Shown piece after piece: positions 35,994 through 45,370 of a stretch of 64,000 bases of DNA. Position numbers and translations under genes: made by a program. Positions within the stretch are counted from its first letter, which is position 1. Each line of letters begins with the position of its first letter. Where the stretch lies: positions 248,001-312,000 of the forward strand of contig NZ_JAAAPJ010000003.1 of the NCBI RefSeq assembly GCF_009909145.1. The letters run 5' to 3'. Below the pieces are notes generated by a model, which made no database searches, had not been told where the DNA came from, and was given only the letters and a program-made list of their open reading frames with translations. The stretch is from Corallococcus silvisoli (GTDB lineage: Bacteria > Myxococcota > Myxococcia > Myxococcales > Myxococcaceae).

Positions 35994-38942
35994 TCACGCG
36001 AAGAGCTGGAGCAGGTCCTCGCGGGTGATGGCCGCGGCGCCCGAGGCCTCGCTGAGCGCGGCCTCGAACAGGGCGCGCTTCTTCTCCTGGAGGCCCAGGA
36101 TCTTCTCCTCCACCGTCCCCTGCGACACCAGCCGGTAGACCATCACCGGCCGCTCCTGCCCGATGCGGTGCGCGCGGTCCGCCGCCTGCGCCTCCACCGC
36201 CGGGTTCCACCAGGGGTCCATCAGGAACACGTGGTCCGCCGCCGTGAGGTTCAGGCCCGTGCCGCCCGCCTTCAGCGACATGAGCAGCACCGGCGCGCCG
36301 TCCTCGCCCTGGAAGCGCGAGGTCACCTCGCCGCGGTTCGCCGTCGCGCCGTCCAGCCGGTCGAAGGCGATGCCCGCGTCCTTCAGGCCCGGCTCGATGA
36401 GGTCCAGCAGCGACGTCCACTGCGAGAACACCAGCGCCTTGTGGCCCTCCGACACCGCCGTCTCCAGCGCGTCCACCAGCGTCTGCACCTTGGAGGACGT
36501 CTTCGCGTGCTGCCCGGGCACCAGCGCGGAGTGGCAGGCCGCCTGCCGCAGCCGCAGCAGCGCCTCCAGCGCCTTGAGCACGCTGCCGCCCTCGTTGAGC
36601 AGCGCGACGACCTCCGCGCGCGTGGCGGCCATCACCGCGTCGTAGACGGAGCGCTCGCGCTCGTCCAACTGCACGTGCATCACGGAGTCGGTGCGCGGCG
36701 GCAGCTCCGGCGCCACGTCCCGCTTGAGCCTGCGCAGGATGAACGGCCGGATGCGGCGGCGCAGCCCCTCCGCCGCGCCCGGCTTGCCGTCCGCGATGGG
36801 CTGCGCCGTCTTCTCCTCGAACTGGCGCCGGCCGCCCAGCAGGCCCGGGTTGGTGAAGTGCATCAGACTCCAGAGCTCATCCAGGCGGTTCTCCAGCGGC
36901 GTGCCGCTGAGCGCGAGCCGCAGGTTCGCCTTGAGCCCGAACGCCGCACGCGACACTTGGCTCTCCGGGTTCTTGATGGCCTGGGCCTCGTCCAGCACCA
37001 CCGCCTCCCACGTGGGCGCGCCCAGCACCGGCGCGTCCAGGCGCAAGAGCGCGTACGTGGTGAGCGTGATGTCCGCCGACGGGTCCAGCTTGCGGCCGGG
37101 CCCGTGGTACACGCAGACCTTCAAGGACGGCCGGAAGCGCTGGAGCTCCGCCAGCCAGTTGGGCAGCACGCTCGTGGGGCACACCACCAGCGACCTGGGC
37201 CCCAGCACGCAGAGCGTCTGGAGCGTCTTTCCCAAGCCCATGTCGTCCGCGAGGATGCCGCCCAGCCCCGCGCCCTTGAGGAACGACAGCCAGCTCACGC
37301 CCTGCTGCTGGTACGCGCGCAGCGTGGCGTTGAGCTCCGCCGGCAGCACCGGCGGCGGCAGCTTCTCGAAGCCCTCCACCAGCGGGGCCAGCCGGTCCAG
37401 CCCCGGGGGCGGCGGCTGTTCCAACGACTCGCACAGCGCGGTCAGCTCCGGCAGCGCGTGGTTCGCCACGCGGCCATCCGCCTGACGCGCGGCCAGGAGG
37501 TCCGCGACGCGCTGTCCGTTCTTGTCCAGCCACGCGCGCGGCAGCGGCGCCCAGCCGCCACCGTCCAGCGGCACCAGCCCCAACCCCTCCGTCCACGCCC
37601 GCACCACCGCCGCCGCGTCCACCGTGCGCGCGCCGCCCTTGCCGCCCTCCACGTCGAACTCCAGCGTGAAGCGCACCTCCGGCACGCCCGCGCCGGACGC
37701 ACCGCCCTCCACGCGCAGCGACGGCTTGAGGCGCATGTCCGGGCTGACGATGCCCGCCGCGTCGCCGCCCAGGTCGCCCCGGAACTTCCGCAGCTTGTCC
37801 GCGAAGCGCATCATCTCCGGGCCCTGCACCGTCAGCCGGCGGCCGGGCACCAGGTTCAGCTCGTCACGCAGCTGGTGGAGGAGCTTCTGCTCCGCCGGCT
37901 CGTCGCGCAGCGGGACCGCGCCGCGCAGGTACACCATGCGCCCGTTGTCGATGCGCACCGACGGCGGCGCGCCGTACACCAGCGTGGGCAGCACCGACAG
38001 GCCCTGGGTGAGCTGGTTCAGCTCCAGGAGGATGCGCGGCTTCAGCTCGCGATCCAACGCGGGCAGCCGGCGGCTCCTCATCTCCACCGGCATGCGCCGC
38101 GCCAGCTCCGGCAGCACCTTCGCGGACAGCTCGCCCAGCTGCTCCGGCGAATAGGTGCGCACCAGCGGCAGGTGCTGGAGCCACGCCCCCGTCATCGCCG
38201 TCTCGCCCAGGCGCACCAGCGACTCCGCCGTCAGCGCGACGCCGGGACTCACCACCTCCGTGATGCGCGGATCGCGGGTGATGGTGATGACCCACTGCTG
38301 GCCCTTGTCCTCCACCTTCGCGCGCGGGGAGAGCACCTCGCTGGACACCGCCACCGGCCGGCCGTCCAGCAGCACGTTGCGCGCGGGCTCCAGCGCCCGC
38401 AGCAGCGCGTCCAGCTTCTCCGCCAAGAGCGGCCCCCGGGTGCGCCGCTCCAGCAGGCGGTCCATCACCAGGTCCACCTGCTCCACCTGCAGCGTGGCGC
38501 CGCCCGTGGGCTTCGCGATGCGGCCCGCCAGGCTGTCCTCCAGCGGCTCCTCCGTGCCGTCCGCGTGCGCCAGGACGCGGTGCAGCTGGAGTCCGCCCTC
38601 CACGCGCGTGAAGCGGTACACCACGCGCGACCAGCGCTCCGCCACCGCCTCCAGCGGCGCGTCCTGCTTCTCCGCCTGCTCCAGGGAGATGGCCGCCGCG
38701 ACCACGTGCTCGCACGGGTCCACGGGGCTGGGACAGTCGCACTCCCACGCCTCGTCGCCCGGGTAGAGGACGACGGTGAGGGCCACCGGCCGGCCCGCCA
38801 CCTTCACGCGCAGCTCGATCTCCGAGGCCGTGCGCGACTGGAGCGCCACGGCGCCCGCGCGCGCGAGGCTGACGCCCTTGGACCAGAGTCCTGGCTTGGC
38901 TTCTTTTCGGACGGCTTCGAGGAGCTGGGCGTTCTCGGACAT
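35994..38942 (-). CDS. SNF2-family DNA translocase with SWIM zinc finger
   Basis: About 982 residues from ATG 38942. A SWIM finger [18 protein letters not shown] (C-x-C…C-x-H) is near residue 75. A middle region of ~400 residues precedes the SF2 ATPase: [15 protein letters not shown] (~560-575), [25 protein letters not shown], then the second RecA lobe with [27 protein letters not shown] and [10 protein letters not shown]. This is the HepA/RapA-like bacterial SNF2 class, acting on DNA or nucleoprotein with ATP. It overlaps nothing; the TonB-receptor gene is 71 nt upstream on the same strand, and the AlkZ-like gene is convergent with a 9-nt gap. Repair or transcription-recycling role likely. 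Confidence 0.92.
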   Translation of the reverse strand: MSENAQLLEAVRKEAKPGLWSKGVSLARAGAVALQSRTASEIELRVKVAGRPVALTVVLYPGDEAWECDCPSPVDPCEHVVAAAISLEQAEKQDAPLEAVAERWSRVVYRFTRVEGGLQLHRVLAHADGTEEPLEDSLAGRIAKPTGGATLQVEQVDLVMDRLLERRTRGPLLAEKLDALLRALEPARNVLLDGRPVAVSSEVLSPRAKVEDKGQQWVITITRDPRITEVVSPGVALTAESLVRLGETAMTGAWLQHLPLVRTYSPEQLGELSAKVLPELARRMPVEMRSRRLPALDRELKPRILLELNQLTQGLSVLPTLVYGAPPSVRIDNGRMVYLRGAVPLRDEPAEQKLLHQLRDELNLVPGRRLTVQGPEMMRFADKLRKFRGDLGGDAAGIVSPDMRLKPSLRVEGGASGAGVPEVRFTLEFDVEGGKGGARTVDAAAVVRAWTEGLGLVPLDGGGWAPLPRAWLDKNGQRVADLLAARQADGRVANHALPELTALCESLEQPPPPGLDRLAPLVEGFEKLPPPVLPAELNATLRAYQQQGVSWLSFLKGAGLGGILADDMGLGKTLQTLCVLGPRSLVVCPTSVLPNWLAELQRFRPSLKVCVYHGPGRKLDPSADITLTTYALLRLDAPVLGAPTWEAVVLDEAQAIKNPESQVSRAAFGLKANLRLALSGTPLENRLDELWSLMHFTNPGLLGGRRQFEEKTAQPIADGKPGAAEGLRRRIRPFILRRLKRDVAPELPPRTDSVMHVQLDERERSVYDAVMAATRAEVVALLNEGGSVLKALEALLRLRQAACHSALVPGQHAKTSSKVQTLVDALETAVSEGHKALVFSQWTSLLDLIEPGLKDAGIAFDRLDGATANRGEVTSRFQGEDGAPVLLMSLKAGGTGLNLTAADHVFLMDPWWNPAVEAQAADRAHRIGQERPVMVYRLVSQGTVEEKILGLQEKKRALFEAALSEASGAAAITREDLLQLFA

Positions 38943-39013
38943 GGCAGGGGCGACTTCCCTACGCCCCGCCACGCCCGTGCGCAACGCCAGATGCACGCCG
39001 TGTCACGGCGGGC

Positions 39014-41098
39014 CTAGTCGTCGTAGGACGGCTCGAAGAGGTAGGTGAGCCGCACCAGGAACTCCCGGCTGAAGACCGGCAGGGGCGCGTGGCCGCCGTT
39101 GTAGGGCTGGGCCACCCGGAAGTCGCTGCCCAGCAGGTTGTAGACGCCGGCGCCAATCTCCAGCCCCTTCGTGCCCACGTTCTCCGCGCGCACGAACAGG
39201 TTGAGCAGCAGCCGGGGTGACAGCGTCTGGACCTCGGACACGCCCTCCTCGTCCGGCGCGCCGACGGCGAAGCGCTGGCCCACCAGCACGGCGGTGGGGC
39301 TGACGGACAGCCACGGCAGCACCTTCGCGGTGCCCGTCAGCGTCACCTTGTGCGTGGGCAGGCCCGTGAAGGCCTTGGGGTGCCCGGGCACCAGGTAGTC
39401 CTCCACGTCGTTGCGCCCGCCCGGCCGGTAGAAGGAATAGCCCGCCTGGACGCGGCCCCACGGCCCGCGCAGGCGGTAGTCCAGCTCGACGCCCCGGCTG
39501 CCCAGGCGGCCCAGGTTGCGGTACGCCTCCGACGCCGTCTCCGCGTCGTACGAATAGATGATGGGGTCCGTCACGCCCACGTCGAAGGCGTTGGCGCTCA
39601 CCGCCTGGCCCTCGCCCAGGCGCACCGTGGCCTCCAGCTCGTACACGGTGGTGCGCTCCGGCCGGACGTCCTGGCCCAGGGAGATGTTCTCGATGCCGGG
39701 CGCGCGGAAGGCGCGGCTGTAGAGCGCCTTGCCGCTCACCGGCCCGAAGGACTTGAGCAGCACCAGGCGCGGCACGAAGGAGCTGCCGAAGAAGCTGTGG
39801 TCCTCGAAGCGCGCGCCCGCCACCACCGTGGCGATGGGGTTGTCCGAGTACGCCTCCACGAAGGCCGCGACGTTGCGGTAGGAGACGACGTCCTCGTCCC
39901 CGTTGAAGGCCTCCTGCTGGCCAATGCCCGCCGGTCCGCGCAGCTGCCCCTGGTCGAACGCCAGGTCCACGCCGCCCGTCAGCTGGAGGAAGTCCAGCGC
40001 CGCCCAGCGCGCCAGGGCCCGGCCCCGCAGGCGGCGGTAGCGCTTGTCGTAGAAGAACTCCGACGACTCGTCCGAGTCCCGGTAGGACTCGCCCAGCGTG
40101 AGGTTCAGCCGGGGGATGATCTCGATCCGGTCCGTGGGCCGGAAGCGGTCGCTCAGCTCCGCGTGGAAGGACTCGAAGTCGGTGTTCGCGGGAGCGGGCA
40201 GCACCTCGTCCACGGACACGACCGACGTGGTGTCCTGGCGCAGGTAGAGCACGCTCAACTGCAGGTCGCGGAAGCCCACGCCCGCCTGCACCACCGTGGG
40301 GTCCAGCGCCGACGCGCCGTTCATGCTCGCGGAGTGGCCAGCGAAGTCCGTGAAGATGGCGTCGCTGCGCTGGCCCTGCCCCAGCGACGCGGAGGCGAAG
40401 GCGCTCAGGCCCGGCACGCTCTCGAACACCTTGCGCCCCGACAGCGTCAGGCTCCGGCGGCCGTTGCCGTGCGCCAGCTGCCCGTAGGTGCCCACCGCCA
40501 GCACGTCCGTGCTGCCCTGGATGCCGCGGGTGATGACGTTGATGACGGCCAGCTCCGCGTTGCCGCCATAGATGACGGAGCCCGGCCCGCGCACCACCTC
40601 GATGCGCTCGATCAGCTCCACCGGGAACTCATGGCCCAGCTGGATGGTGGAGTAGAGCTGCTCGTTGATCTCCTTGCCGTCGATGAGGAGCAGCACCTTG
40701 CCTTCCTGGCCCCACAGGCCCCGGAAGCCCGGCCCCACCGTGCCGGACACGTCCACGCCGAAGAAGAAGCCCGGCACCTGGAGCAGCACGTCCATCAGGT
40801 CGCGCGCACCCGACGCGCGGATCTCCTCCGCGGTGATGGCCGTCACCACCGCCGGCGAGTCATGCAGCTTGGTGATGGCGAACGACGCCACCTGGCTGTG
40901 CACCTCCGGCTCGTCGCCCAGGCTCTCCTGCTGTTCATCGCGCCGCGTCTCGAGGGCCTCCTGGGCGGAGGGCGTCTCCGGCGGCCCTGGATCCAGCGTG
41001 GCGTCGGGGTCCGACTGCGCGAAGCCCGTGCCCGCGCTCAAGAGCGCCAGCAATACACACACACGACGGCCCGACCACCCGTGCCTGGTGAAACCCAT
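39014..41098 (-). CDS. TonB-dependent outer-membrane receptor
   Basis: 694 residues from ATG 41098, with GAGAGG 10-15 nt upstream. A signal peptide (RRVCVLLALLSAGTGFAQ) precedes the plug domain: AVVTAITAEEIRASGARDLM, FRGLWGQEGKVLLLIDGKEI, ELIERIEVVRGPGSVIYGGN. A ~500-residue beta-barrel with alternating strands follows and ends FLVRLTYLFEPSYDD. The final residues differ from the usual aromatic C-terminus, which may affect BAM insertion. The family imports siderophores, cobalamin or polysaccharide fragments with TonB-ExbBD energy; the substrate cannot be read here. Upstream neighbour on the same strand is the PEGA gene, 145 nt away; no TonB box was identified with confidence. Confidence 0.92.
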   Translation of the reverse strand: MGFTRHGWSGRRVCVLLALLSAGTGFAQSDPDATLDPGPPETPSAQEALETRRDEQQESLGDEPEVHSQVASFAITKLHDSPAVVTAITAEEIRASGARDLMDVLLQVPGFFFGVDVSGTVGPGFRGLWGQEGKVLLLIDGKEINEQLYSTIQLGHEFPVELIERIEVVRGPGSVIYGGNAELAVINVITRGIQGSTDVLAVGTYGQLAHGNGRRSLTLSGRKVFESVPGLSAFASASLGQGQRSDAIFTDFAGHSASMNGASALDPTVVQAGVGFRDLQLSVLYLRQDTTSVVSVDEVLPAPANTDFESFHAELSDRFRPTDRIEIIPRLNLTLGESYRDSDESSEFFYDKRYRRLRGRALARWAALDFLQLTGGVDLAFDQGQLRGPAGIGQQEAFNGDEDVVSYRNVAAFVEAYSDNPIATVVAGARFEDHSFFGSSFVPRLVLLKSFGPVSGKALYSRAFRAPGIENISLGQDVRPERTTVYELEATVRLGEGQAVSANAFDVGVTDPIIYSYDAETASEAYRNLGRLGSRGVELDYRLRGPWGRVQAGYSFYRPGGRNDVEDYLVPGHPKAFTGLPTHKVTLTGTAKVLPWLSVSPTAVLVGQRFAVGAPDEEGVSEVQTLSPRLLLNLFVRAENVGTKGLEIGAGVYNLLGSDFRVAQPYNGGHAPLPVFSREFLVRLTYLFEPSYDD

Positions 41099-41243
41099 AC
41101 GAAACAACCTCTCGACGGCGGGAAACGCGGGACCTGCCTCCAGCGGAGACGTCCTCCACGCGGAGCCGAGTGTACCGGATCCAACACCATCCGAAAGTTC
41201 TGGATTTACATGCACCGCGTCGAATGCGGGTGTGAGCCGTGTT

Positions 41244-42320
41244 TCACTTCACGCGCACGCGGGTGCTGCGGCCGGGTTCGACCTCCACCGTCATGCGGCG
41301 CTTCACCTCGCCGTTGACGCGGACCTCCACGCGCGCGGGCCCGGCGGGCAGGGCCTGCGCGGAGACGGGCGGGAAGCCATAGGGGCGGTTGTTGATCCAC
41401 ACCTCGCCGTAGAGCCCCGGCGACGTGACCTCCAGGTCGCCCCGCTGCGCCACCTGCGCCACGGCGGCCTTCGCCACGGACGGCTCTGGCGGCGGCGTGA
41501 CGTCCTGGGAGCGGGCGCCCGCGGACAGGCCTCCCACGGGCACCGCGCTCGAGGCGGGCGGCGGCGCGACCGCGGCCACGGGCACCGCGGCGGGCCGTGG
41601 CGTGGGCGGCGTCAGCTCCGCGCTGAGGTCGCGGTTGAGCGAGCGCACCACGTCCTCGTCCACCACCACCGTCTCCTCGTAGAGGTGGCGGTCGCCCTGC
41701 GCGAGCACCACGCGGTGCGACCCGGCGGACACCGGCAGCCGCGCGGGCGTCATGTCCACCGCCTTGCCATCCACCATCACCACCAGCCCCGGCGGCGTGG
41801 ACGTCACCAGCAACAGTCCCCCCCGCGCCTCCTCCTGCTGCGGGGCCGTCTGCTGCTCCCGGGCCTGCGCGCGCTGGGCGGCGATCCTGGCGGCGCGCGT
41901 GCGGGGCGTGACGCGCGAGGGCGCCGGGTCACGAGGGGTGGACGTCTGGGCGGTCCGCGACTGCTCGCGGGAGCGCAGGTCGGTGGCGATGCGCAGCAGC
42001 TCCACCAGGTCGCCGCCGTTGTCCTTGCGCAGGCTGAGCGCCTCCGTGAAGTCCGTCACCGCCTTGGCGTAGTCGCGGTCCTCCAGCGCGGCCAACCCCG
42101 ACGCGCGCCGCGCCCGCGACAGCCCCGCGCTCGCGTCCTCCAGCGCCGGCGCCACCGGGGGCGGGGCGGCCACCTCGGACGGAGGCGTGGAGGGCCGCGT
42201 GGCGACGGGCGTGGCCACGGCCTGCGCCGCCTTGCGCGAGCGCACCACCAGGTAGGCCCCGGCGTTCGCGGCCACGGTTCCCAGCAGGATGACAGCGACC
42301 CAGGTCTTCTGATTCTTCAC
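41244..42320 (-). CDS. PEGA-domain inner-membrane-anchored protein
   Basis: 358 residues from GTG 42320 (GGGA upstream). A short cytoplasmic start, then a membrane helix TWVAVILLGTVAANAGAYLVV. A ~50-residue TPR-like helical region (LAALEDRDYAKAVTDFTEALSL) follows, then a basic/Gln-rich linker. There are two beta-rich PEGA-like modules, one with LLVTSTPPGLVVMVDGKAV and a second near the C-terminus with DLEVTSPGLYGEVWINNRPY. PEGA domains are ~70-residue beta modules of unclear role, frequent beside myxobacterial Ser/Thr kinases. The kinase gene is 46 nt upstream on the same strand, so the two may form one signalling unit. Confidence 0.85.
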   Translation of the reverse strand: MKNQKTWVAVILLGTVAANAGAYLVVRSRKAAQAVATPVATRPSTPPSEVAAPPPVAPALEDASAGLSRARRASGLAALEDRDYAKAVTDFTEALSLRKDNGGDLVELLRIATDLRSREQSRTAQTSTPRDPAPSRVTPRTRAARIAAQRAQAREQQTAPQQEEARGGLLLVTSTPPGLVVMVDGKAVDMTPARLPVSAGSHRVVLAQGDRHLYEETVVVDEDVVRSLNRDLSAELTPPTPRPAAVPVAAVAPPPASSAVPVGGLSAGARSQDVTPPPEPSVAKAAVAQVAQRGDLEVTSPGLYGEVWINNRPYGFPPVSAQALPAGPARVEVRVNGEVKRRMTVEVEPGRSTRVRVK

Positions 42321-42366
42321 GTGTGTTGTCCCACTTCCCACGACGACACCATGCGCCCGCCGCCCC

Positions 42367-43647
42367 TCATGCCAGGAACAGCCAGAACACCGCGCTGCCC
42401 ACCAGCGCGACGCCCGCCGCGGCGGCCAGCGGCCAGGGGAACGCCCCGGGCGCGGCGCCCTGCTCTGGCGGCGGGATGATTCCCGTGGCGGACCCCGACC
42501 CCGTGCTCCGCGGCAACACGCCGGTGGGCACCAGCGCGCTGGACTCCTGGAGATCCACCGCGTGCTCCAACGGCTCGAACGGCGACGGGCTGGAGATGCC
42601 CGTGGGCGTGCGCGTGGAGCCCTGGCCAGAGGAGCCCGGCATCGACCCCGGCACGGACACCGCCGTGGACACCCGGCCGGACGCATCCGGAGGGAAGAGC
42701 GTGGCCATCAGCGACGCCAGCTCCCGGCCCCCGGACGTCCAGTGCTGCCCGGTGCGGTAGCGCTCCAGGTCGTCGTGCACCTCGCGCGCCGACTGGTAGC
42801 GCTGCTCCGGCTCCTTCGCGAGCAGCTTGAGCAGGATGCGCTCCAGCGCGGGCGGGAAGCCCGGGGACACCTGCGACGGCGGCGGCACGTCCCCCTGCGA
42901 CGCGGCCAGGATGGTGGCCTCCATCGAGTCGCGCTTGAACAGCCGCCGCCCCGTGGACGCCTCGTAGAGGACGATGCCCAGCGAATACAGGTCCGAGCGG
43001 TGGTCCAGCTCCCGGTTGGTGATCTGCTCCGGGGACATGTACGCGTACTTGCCCTTCACCACCCCGGCCACCGTGCGCTCCAGGTTCACGGAGCTCTTCA
43101 CGATGCCGAAGTCCGCCAGCTTCACGATGCCGTCGCGCGACACCAGCACGTTGCCCGGCGTGATGTCCCGGTGCACCAGCTTCAGCGGCGTCCCGTCCGA
43201 CAGCGTCTTCGCGTGCGCGTACGTCAGCGCGTCCGACATCGCGATGCCCACGTCCACCGTCACCCGGGGCCCCAGCGGGATGTTGGCCGCCGCCGCGTGC
43301 CGCATGATGCGGTCCAACGACTGGCCCTGGATCCACTCCATCGCCAGGTAGTACTGACCGTCGATCTTCCCGAAGTCGAACACCTGCACGATGTTCGGGT
43401 GCGTCAGCAGCGCCGCCACCTTCGCCTCGTCCGCGAACATCCGGCTGAACGGCTCCAGGTTCGCGTACTCCGGGAGGATGCGCTTGATGACGCACGCCTT
43501 GGAGAAGCCGTCCGGGCCGTCGATGGTCGCAAGGAAGATGTGCGCCATCCCGCCCGACGCGAGCCGCTGGACCATCCGGTACTTCCCGAAGCGGAGGTCC
43601 GCCCCAGGCACCGCCGGTGTTGGCGTCACGGTATCAACCCTGTCCAA
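42367..43647 (-). CDS. Tail-anchored Hanks-type Ser/Thr protein kinase
   Basis: About 426 residues from TTG 43647 (GGGAG 6 nt upstream). GTG 43629 and GTG 43719 are also in frame and the start is unsettled. The kinase domain shows RLASGGMAHIF (Gly loop with Ala for one Gly), CVIKRIL, and the catalytic loop HRDITPGNV, a Thr-Pro variant of HRDLKP shared by one myxobacterial kinase branch. It also has DFGIVK and YMSPEQI. After a Ser/Thr/Pro-rich linker (~300-400) the protein ends in a membrane helix PLAAAAGVALVGSAVFWLFLA, so there is no external sensor domain; it is anchored facing the cytoplasm. The PEGA gene follows after 46 nt. A TTGACA lies near 43727 on the minus strand, without a convincing -10. 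Confidence 0.88.
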   Translation of the reverse strand: MDRVDTVTPTPAVPGADLRFGKYRMVQRLASGGMAHIFLATIDGPDGFSKACVIKRILPEYANLEPFSRMFADEAKVAALLTHPNIVQVFDFGKIDGQYYLAMEWIQGQSLDRIMRHAAAANIPLGPRVTVDVGIAMSDALTYAHAKTLSDGTPLKLVHRDITPGNVLVSRDGIVKLADFGIVKSSVNLERTVAGVVKGKYAYMSPEQITNRELDHRSDLYSLGIVLYEASTGRRLFKRDSMEATILAASQGDVPPPSQVSPGFPPALERILLKLLAKEPEQRYQSAREVHDDLERYRTGQHWTSGGRELASLMATLFPPDASGRVSTAVSVPGSMPGSSGQGSTRTPTGISSPSPFEPLEHAVDLQESSALVPTGVLPRSTGSGSATGIIPPPEQGAAPGAFPWPLAAAAGVALVGSAVFWLFLA

Positions 43648-43813
43648 ATTGTACTCCCAGGACGGAACTTGAAATCCCAGGAAGATACCGATGACCAGAC
43701 CTCCCCACAAGTTTCGCACACCGTGTCAACTGGTTTTACGGTGATTACTCCCTTGTAACGTGACGGATGGGGCCCGGGTGGGAGTCCCGGCATATCCTTC
43801 GGGTTCTTCCCGC

Positions 43814-45160
43814 ATGGCGACCCCCTCCACCGACGACGCCCGTTCCGCGCTGGCCGCTCCCCGCCCCCTGTCCGCCCGGGACATCCGCACCCTGGGGCTG
43901 GCGGCGCTGGGAGGCGCGCTGGAGTTCTATGACTTCATCATCTTCGTGTTCTTCACGTCGGTGATGGGCCGGCTGTTCTTCCCTCCGGAGACGGCGGACT
44001 GGCTGCGGCAGTTGCAGACGTTCGGGCTGTTCGCGGCGGGCTATCTGGCGCGGCCGCTGGGCGGCATCGTGATGGCGCACTTCGGGGACCGGACCGGGCG
44101 CAAGCGGATGTTCACGTTGAGCGTCTTCCTGATGTCGGTGCCCACGCTGCTGATGGGCCTGCTGCCCACGTTCGCCACCGTGGGATACGCGGCGCCGCTG
44201 GCGCTGCTCACGCTGCGGCTGCTGCAGGGCGCGGCGGTGGGCGGCGAGGTGCCGGGGGCGTGGGTGTTCGTCTCCGAGCACGTGCCGGAGCACCGGGTGG
44301 GGCTCGCGTGCGGGACGCTCACCTCCGGGCTCACGCTGGGCATCCTGCTGGGCTCGCTGGTGGCCACCGCCGTCAACACCGTCTTCACGCCGGAGCAGGT
44401 GATGGCCGGAGGCTGGCGCGTGCCGTTCGTCGTGGGGGGCGTGTTCGGGTTCCTCGCGGTGTTCCTGCGCCGGTGGCTCCAGGAGACGCCCGTCTTCGAG
44501 GAGATGCGGCAGCGCCATGCGCTGGTGCGCGAGCTGCCGCTCAAGGCCGCGCTCCGGGGCCACGCGCCCGCCGTCGCGGTGTCCATGCTGCTCACCTGGG
44601 TGCTCACCGCGGGCATCGTGGTGGTCATCCTGATGACGCCCACGCTGATGCAGCAGCTGCACGCGATTCCACCCGCCCAGGCGCTGGGGGCCAACAGCGT
44701 GGCCACGCTCACGCTCACCTTGGGCTGCATCTGCTACGGGCTGCTCGCGGACCGGCTGGGGCCGGCGCGGGCCATGGCGCTGGGGTCGGCCGTGCTGCTC
44801 GTCGCCGTGCAGGTGTTCTACCGGGGCGTCGCGCACGCGCCCCAGCACCTGGTGCCGCTCTACGCGGGCGTGGGCTTCTGCGTGGGCGTCGTCGGCGTGG
44901 TGCCGTCGGTGATGGTGCACGCCTTCCCTCCGGCCGTCCGCTTCTCCGGCATCTCCTTCGCCTACAACGTGGCCTACGCGCTGTTCGGCGGCATCACCCC
45001 GCTCGCCGTCACGCTCGCCCTGAAGGAGAGCCCCCTGGCGCCCGCGCACTACGTGGCGGCCGTCTGCGCGGTGGGAGTCGCGGTGTCCCTGTGGCTGGGC
45101 CTCCGCGGCTTCGGCGCCAGCACCGAAGCCCCGGCCGAGCACCCCTCCGCCTCACGCTGA
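43814..45160 (+). CDS. MHS-family (ProP/KgtP-like) MFS metabolite:H+ symporter
   Basis: 448 residues from ATG 43814; the open frame before it has no SD and looks non-conserved. About twelve membrane helices. Signature parts of the metabolite:H+ symporter branch are GGALEFYDFIIFVFF at the first helix, YLARPLGGIVMAHFGDRTGRKR (loop 2-3; R-P-x-G…G-D-R-x-G-R-K), and GAAVGGEVPGAWVFVSEHVP. Members take up organic acids, betaine or proline with protons; the substrate is not readable. Alone between the divergent kinase and the KaiC-like operon. Confidence 0.88.
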   Translation: MATPSTDDARSALAAPRPLSARDIRTLGLAALGGALEFYDFIIFVFFTSVMGRLFFPPETADWLRQLQTFGLFAAGYLARPLGGIVMAHFGDRTGRKRMFTLSVFLMSVPTLLMGLLPTFATVGYAAPLALLTLRLLQGAAVGGEVPGAWVFVSEHVPEHRVGLACGTLTSGLTLGILLGSLVATAVNTVFTPEQVMAGGWRVPFVVGGVFGFLAVFLRRWLQETPVFEEMRQRHALVRELPLKAALRGHAPAVAVSMLLTWVLTAGIVVVILMTPTLMQQLHAIPPAQALGANSVATLTLTLGCICYGLLADRLGPARAMALGSAVLLVAVQVFYRGVAHAPQHLVPLYAGVGFCVGVVGVVPSVMVHAFPPAVRFSGISFAYNVAYALFGGITPLAVTLALKESPLAPAHYVAAVCAVGVAVSLWLGLRGFGASTEAPAEHPSASR

Positions 45161-45370
45161 CCCCGGTCGGAGGGCCGCCGGGCAGGCGGAGGTGTTCACA
45201 GGCTGGCGCTGCGCTCCGGGCGCGCGAACACCATCTTGGTTCGCGTCGGGGGCGTCGGCTATGCCGCTCCGGGCGGAGGGTGCCTCGGGCGTGCCCTGTC
45301 TCCCGCCAGCCCCTGTCCCGGCGCGCGCTTTCGAGCGGCGGAAGTGTCGCGCACGCCCCCTCGCCGTCCG

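Noticed and set aside
36168..39017. 949-codon plus-strand frame opposite the SNF2 gene
   Set aside because: Composition is Arg/Gln/His-rich and featureless; the minus-strand SNF2 motifs are unambiguous.
45191..45232. Inverted repeat GGTGTTC…GAACACC before the KaiC-like gene
   Set aside because: Arms of only 7 bp with a 28-nt spacer; too weak to call an operator or terminator.
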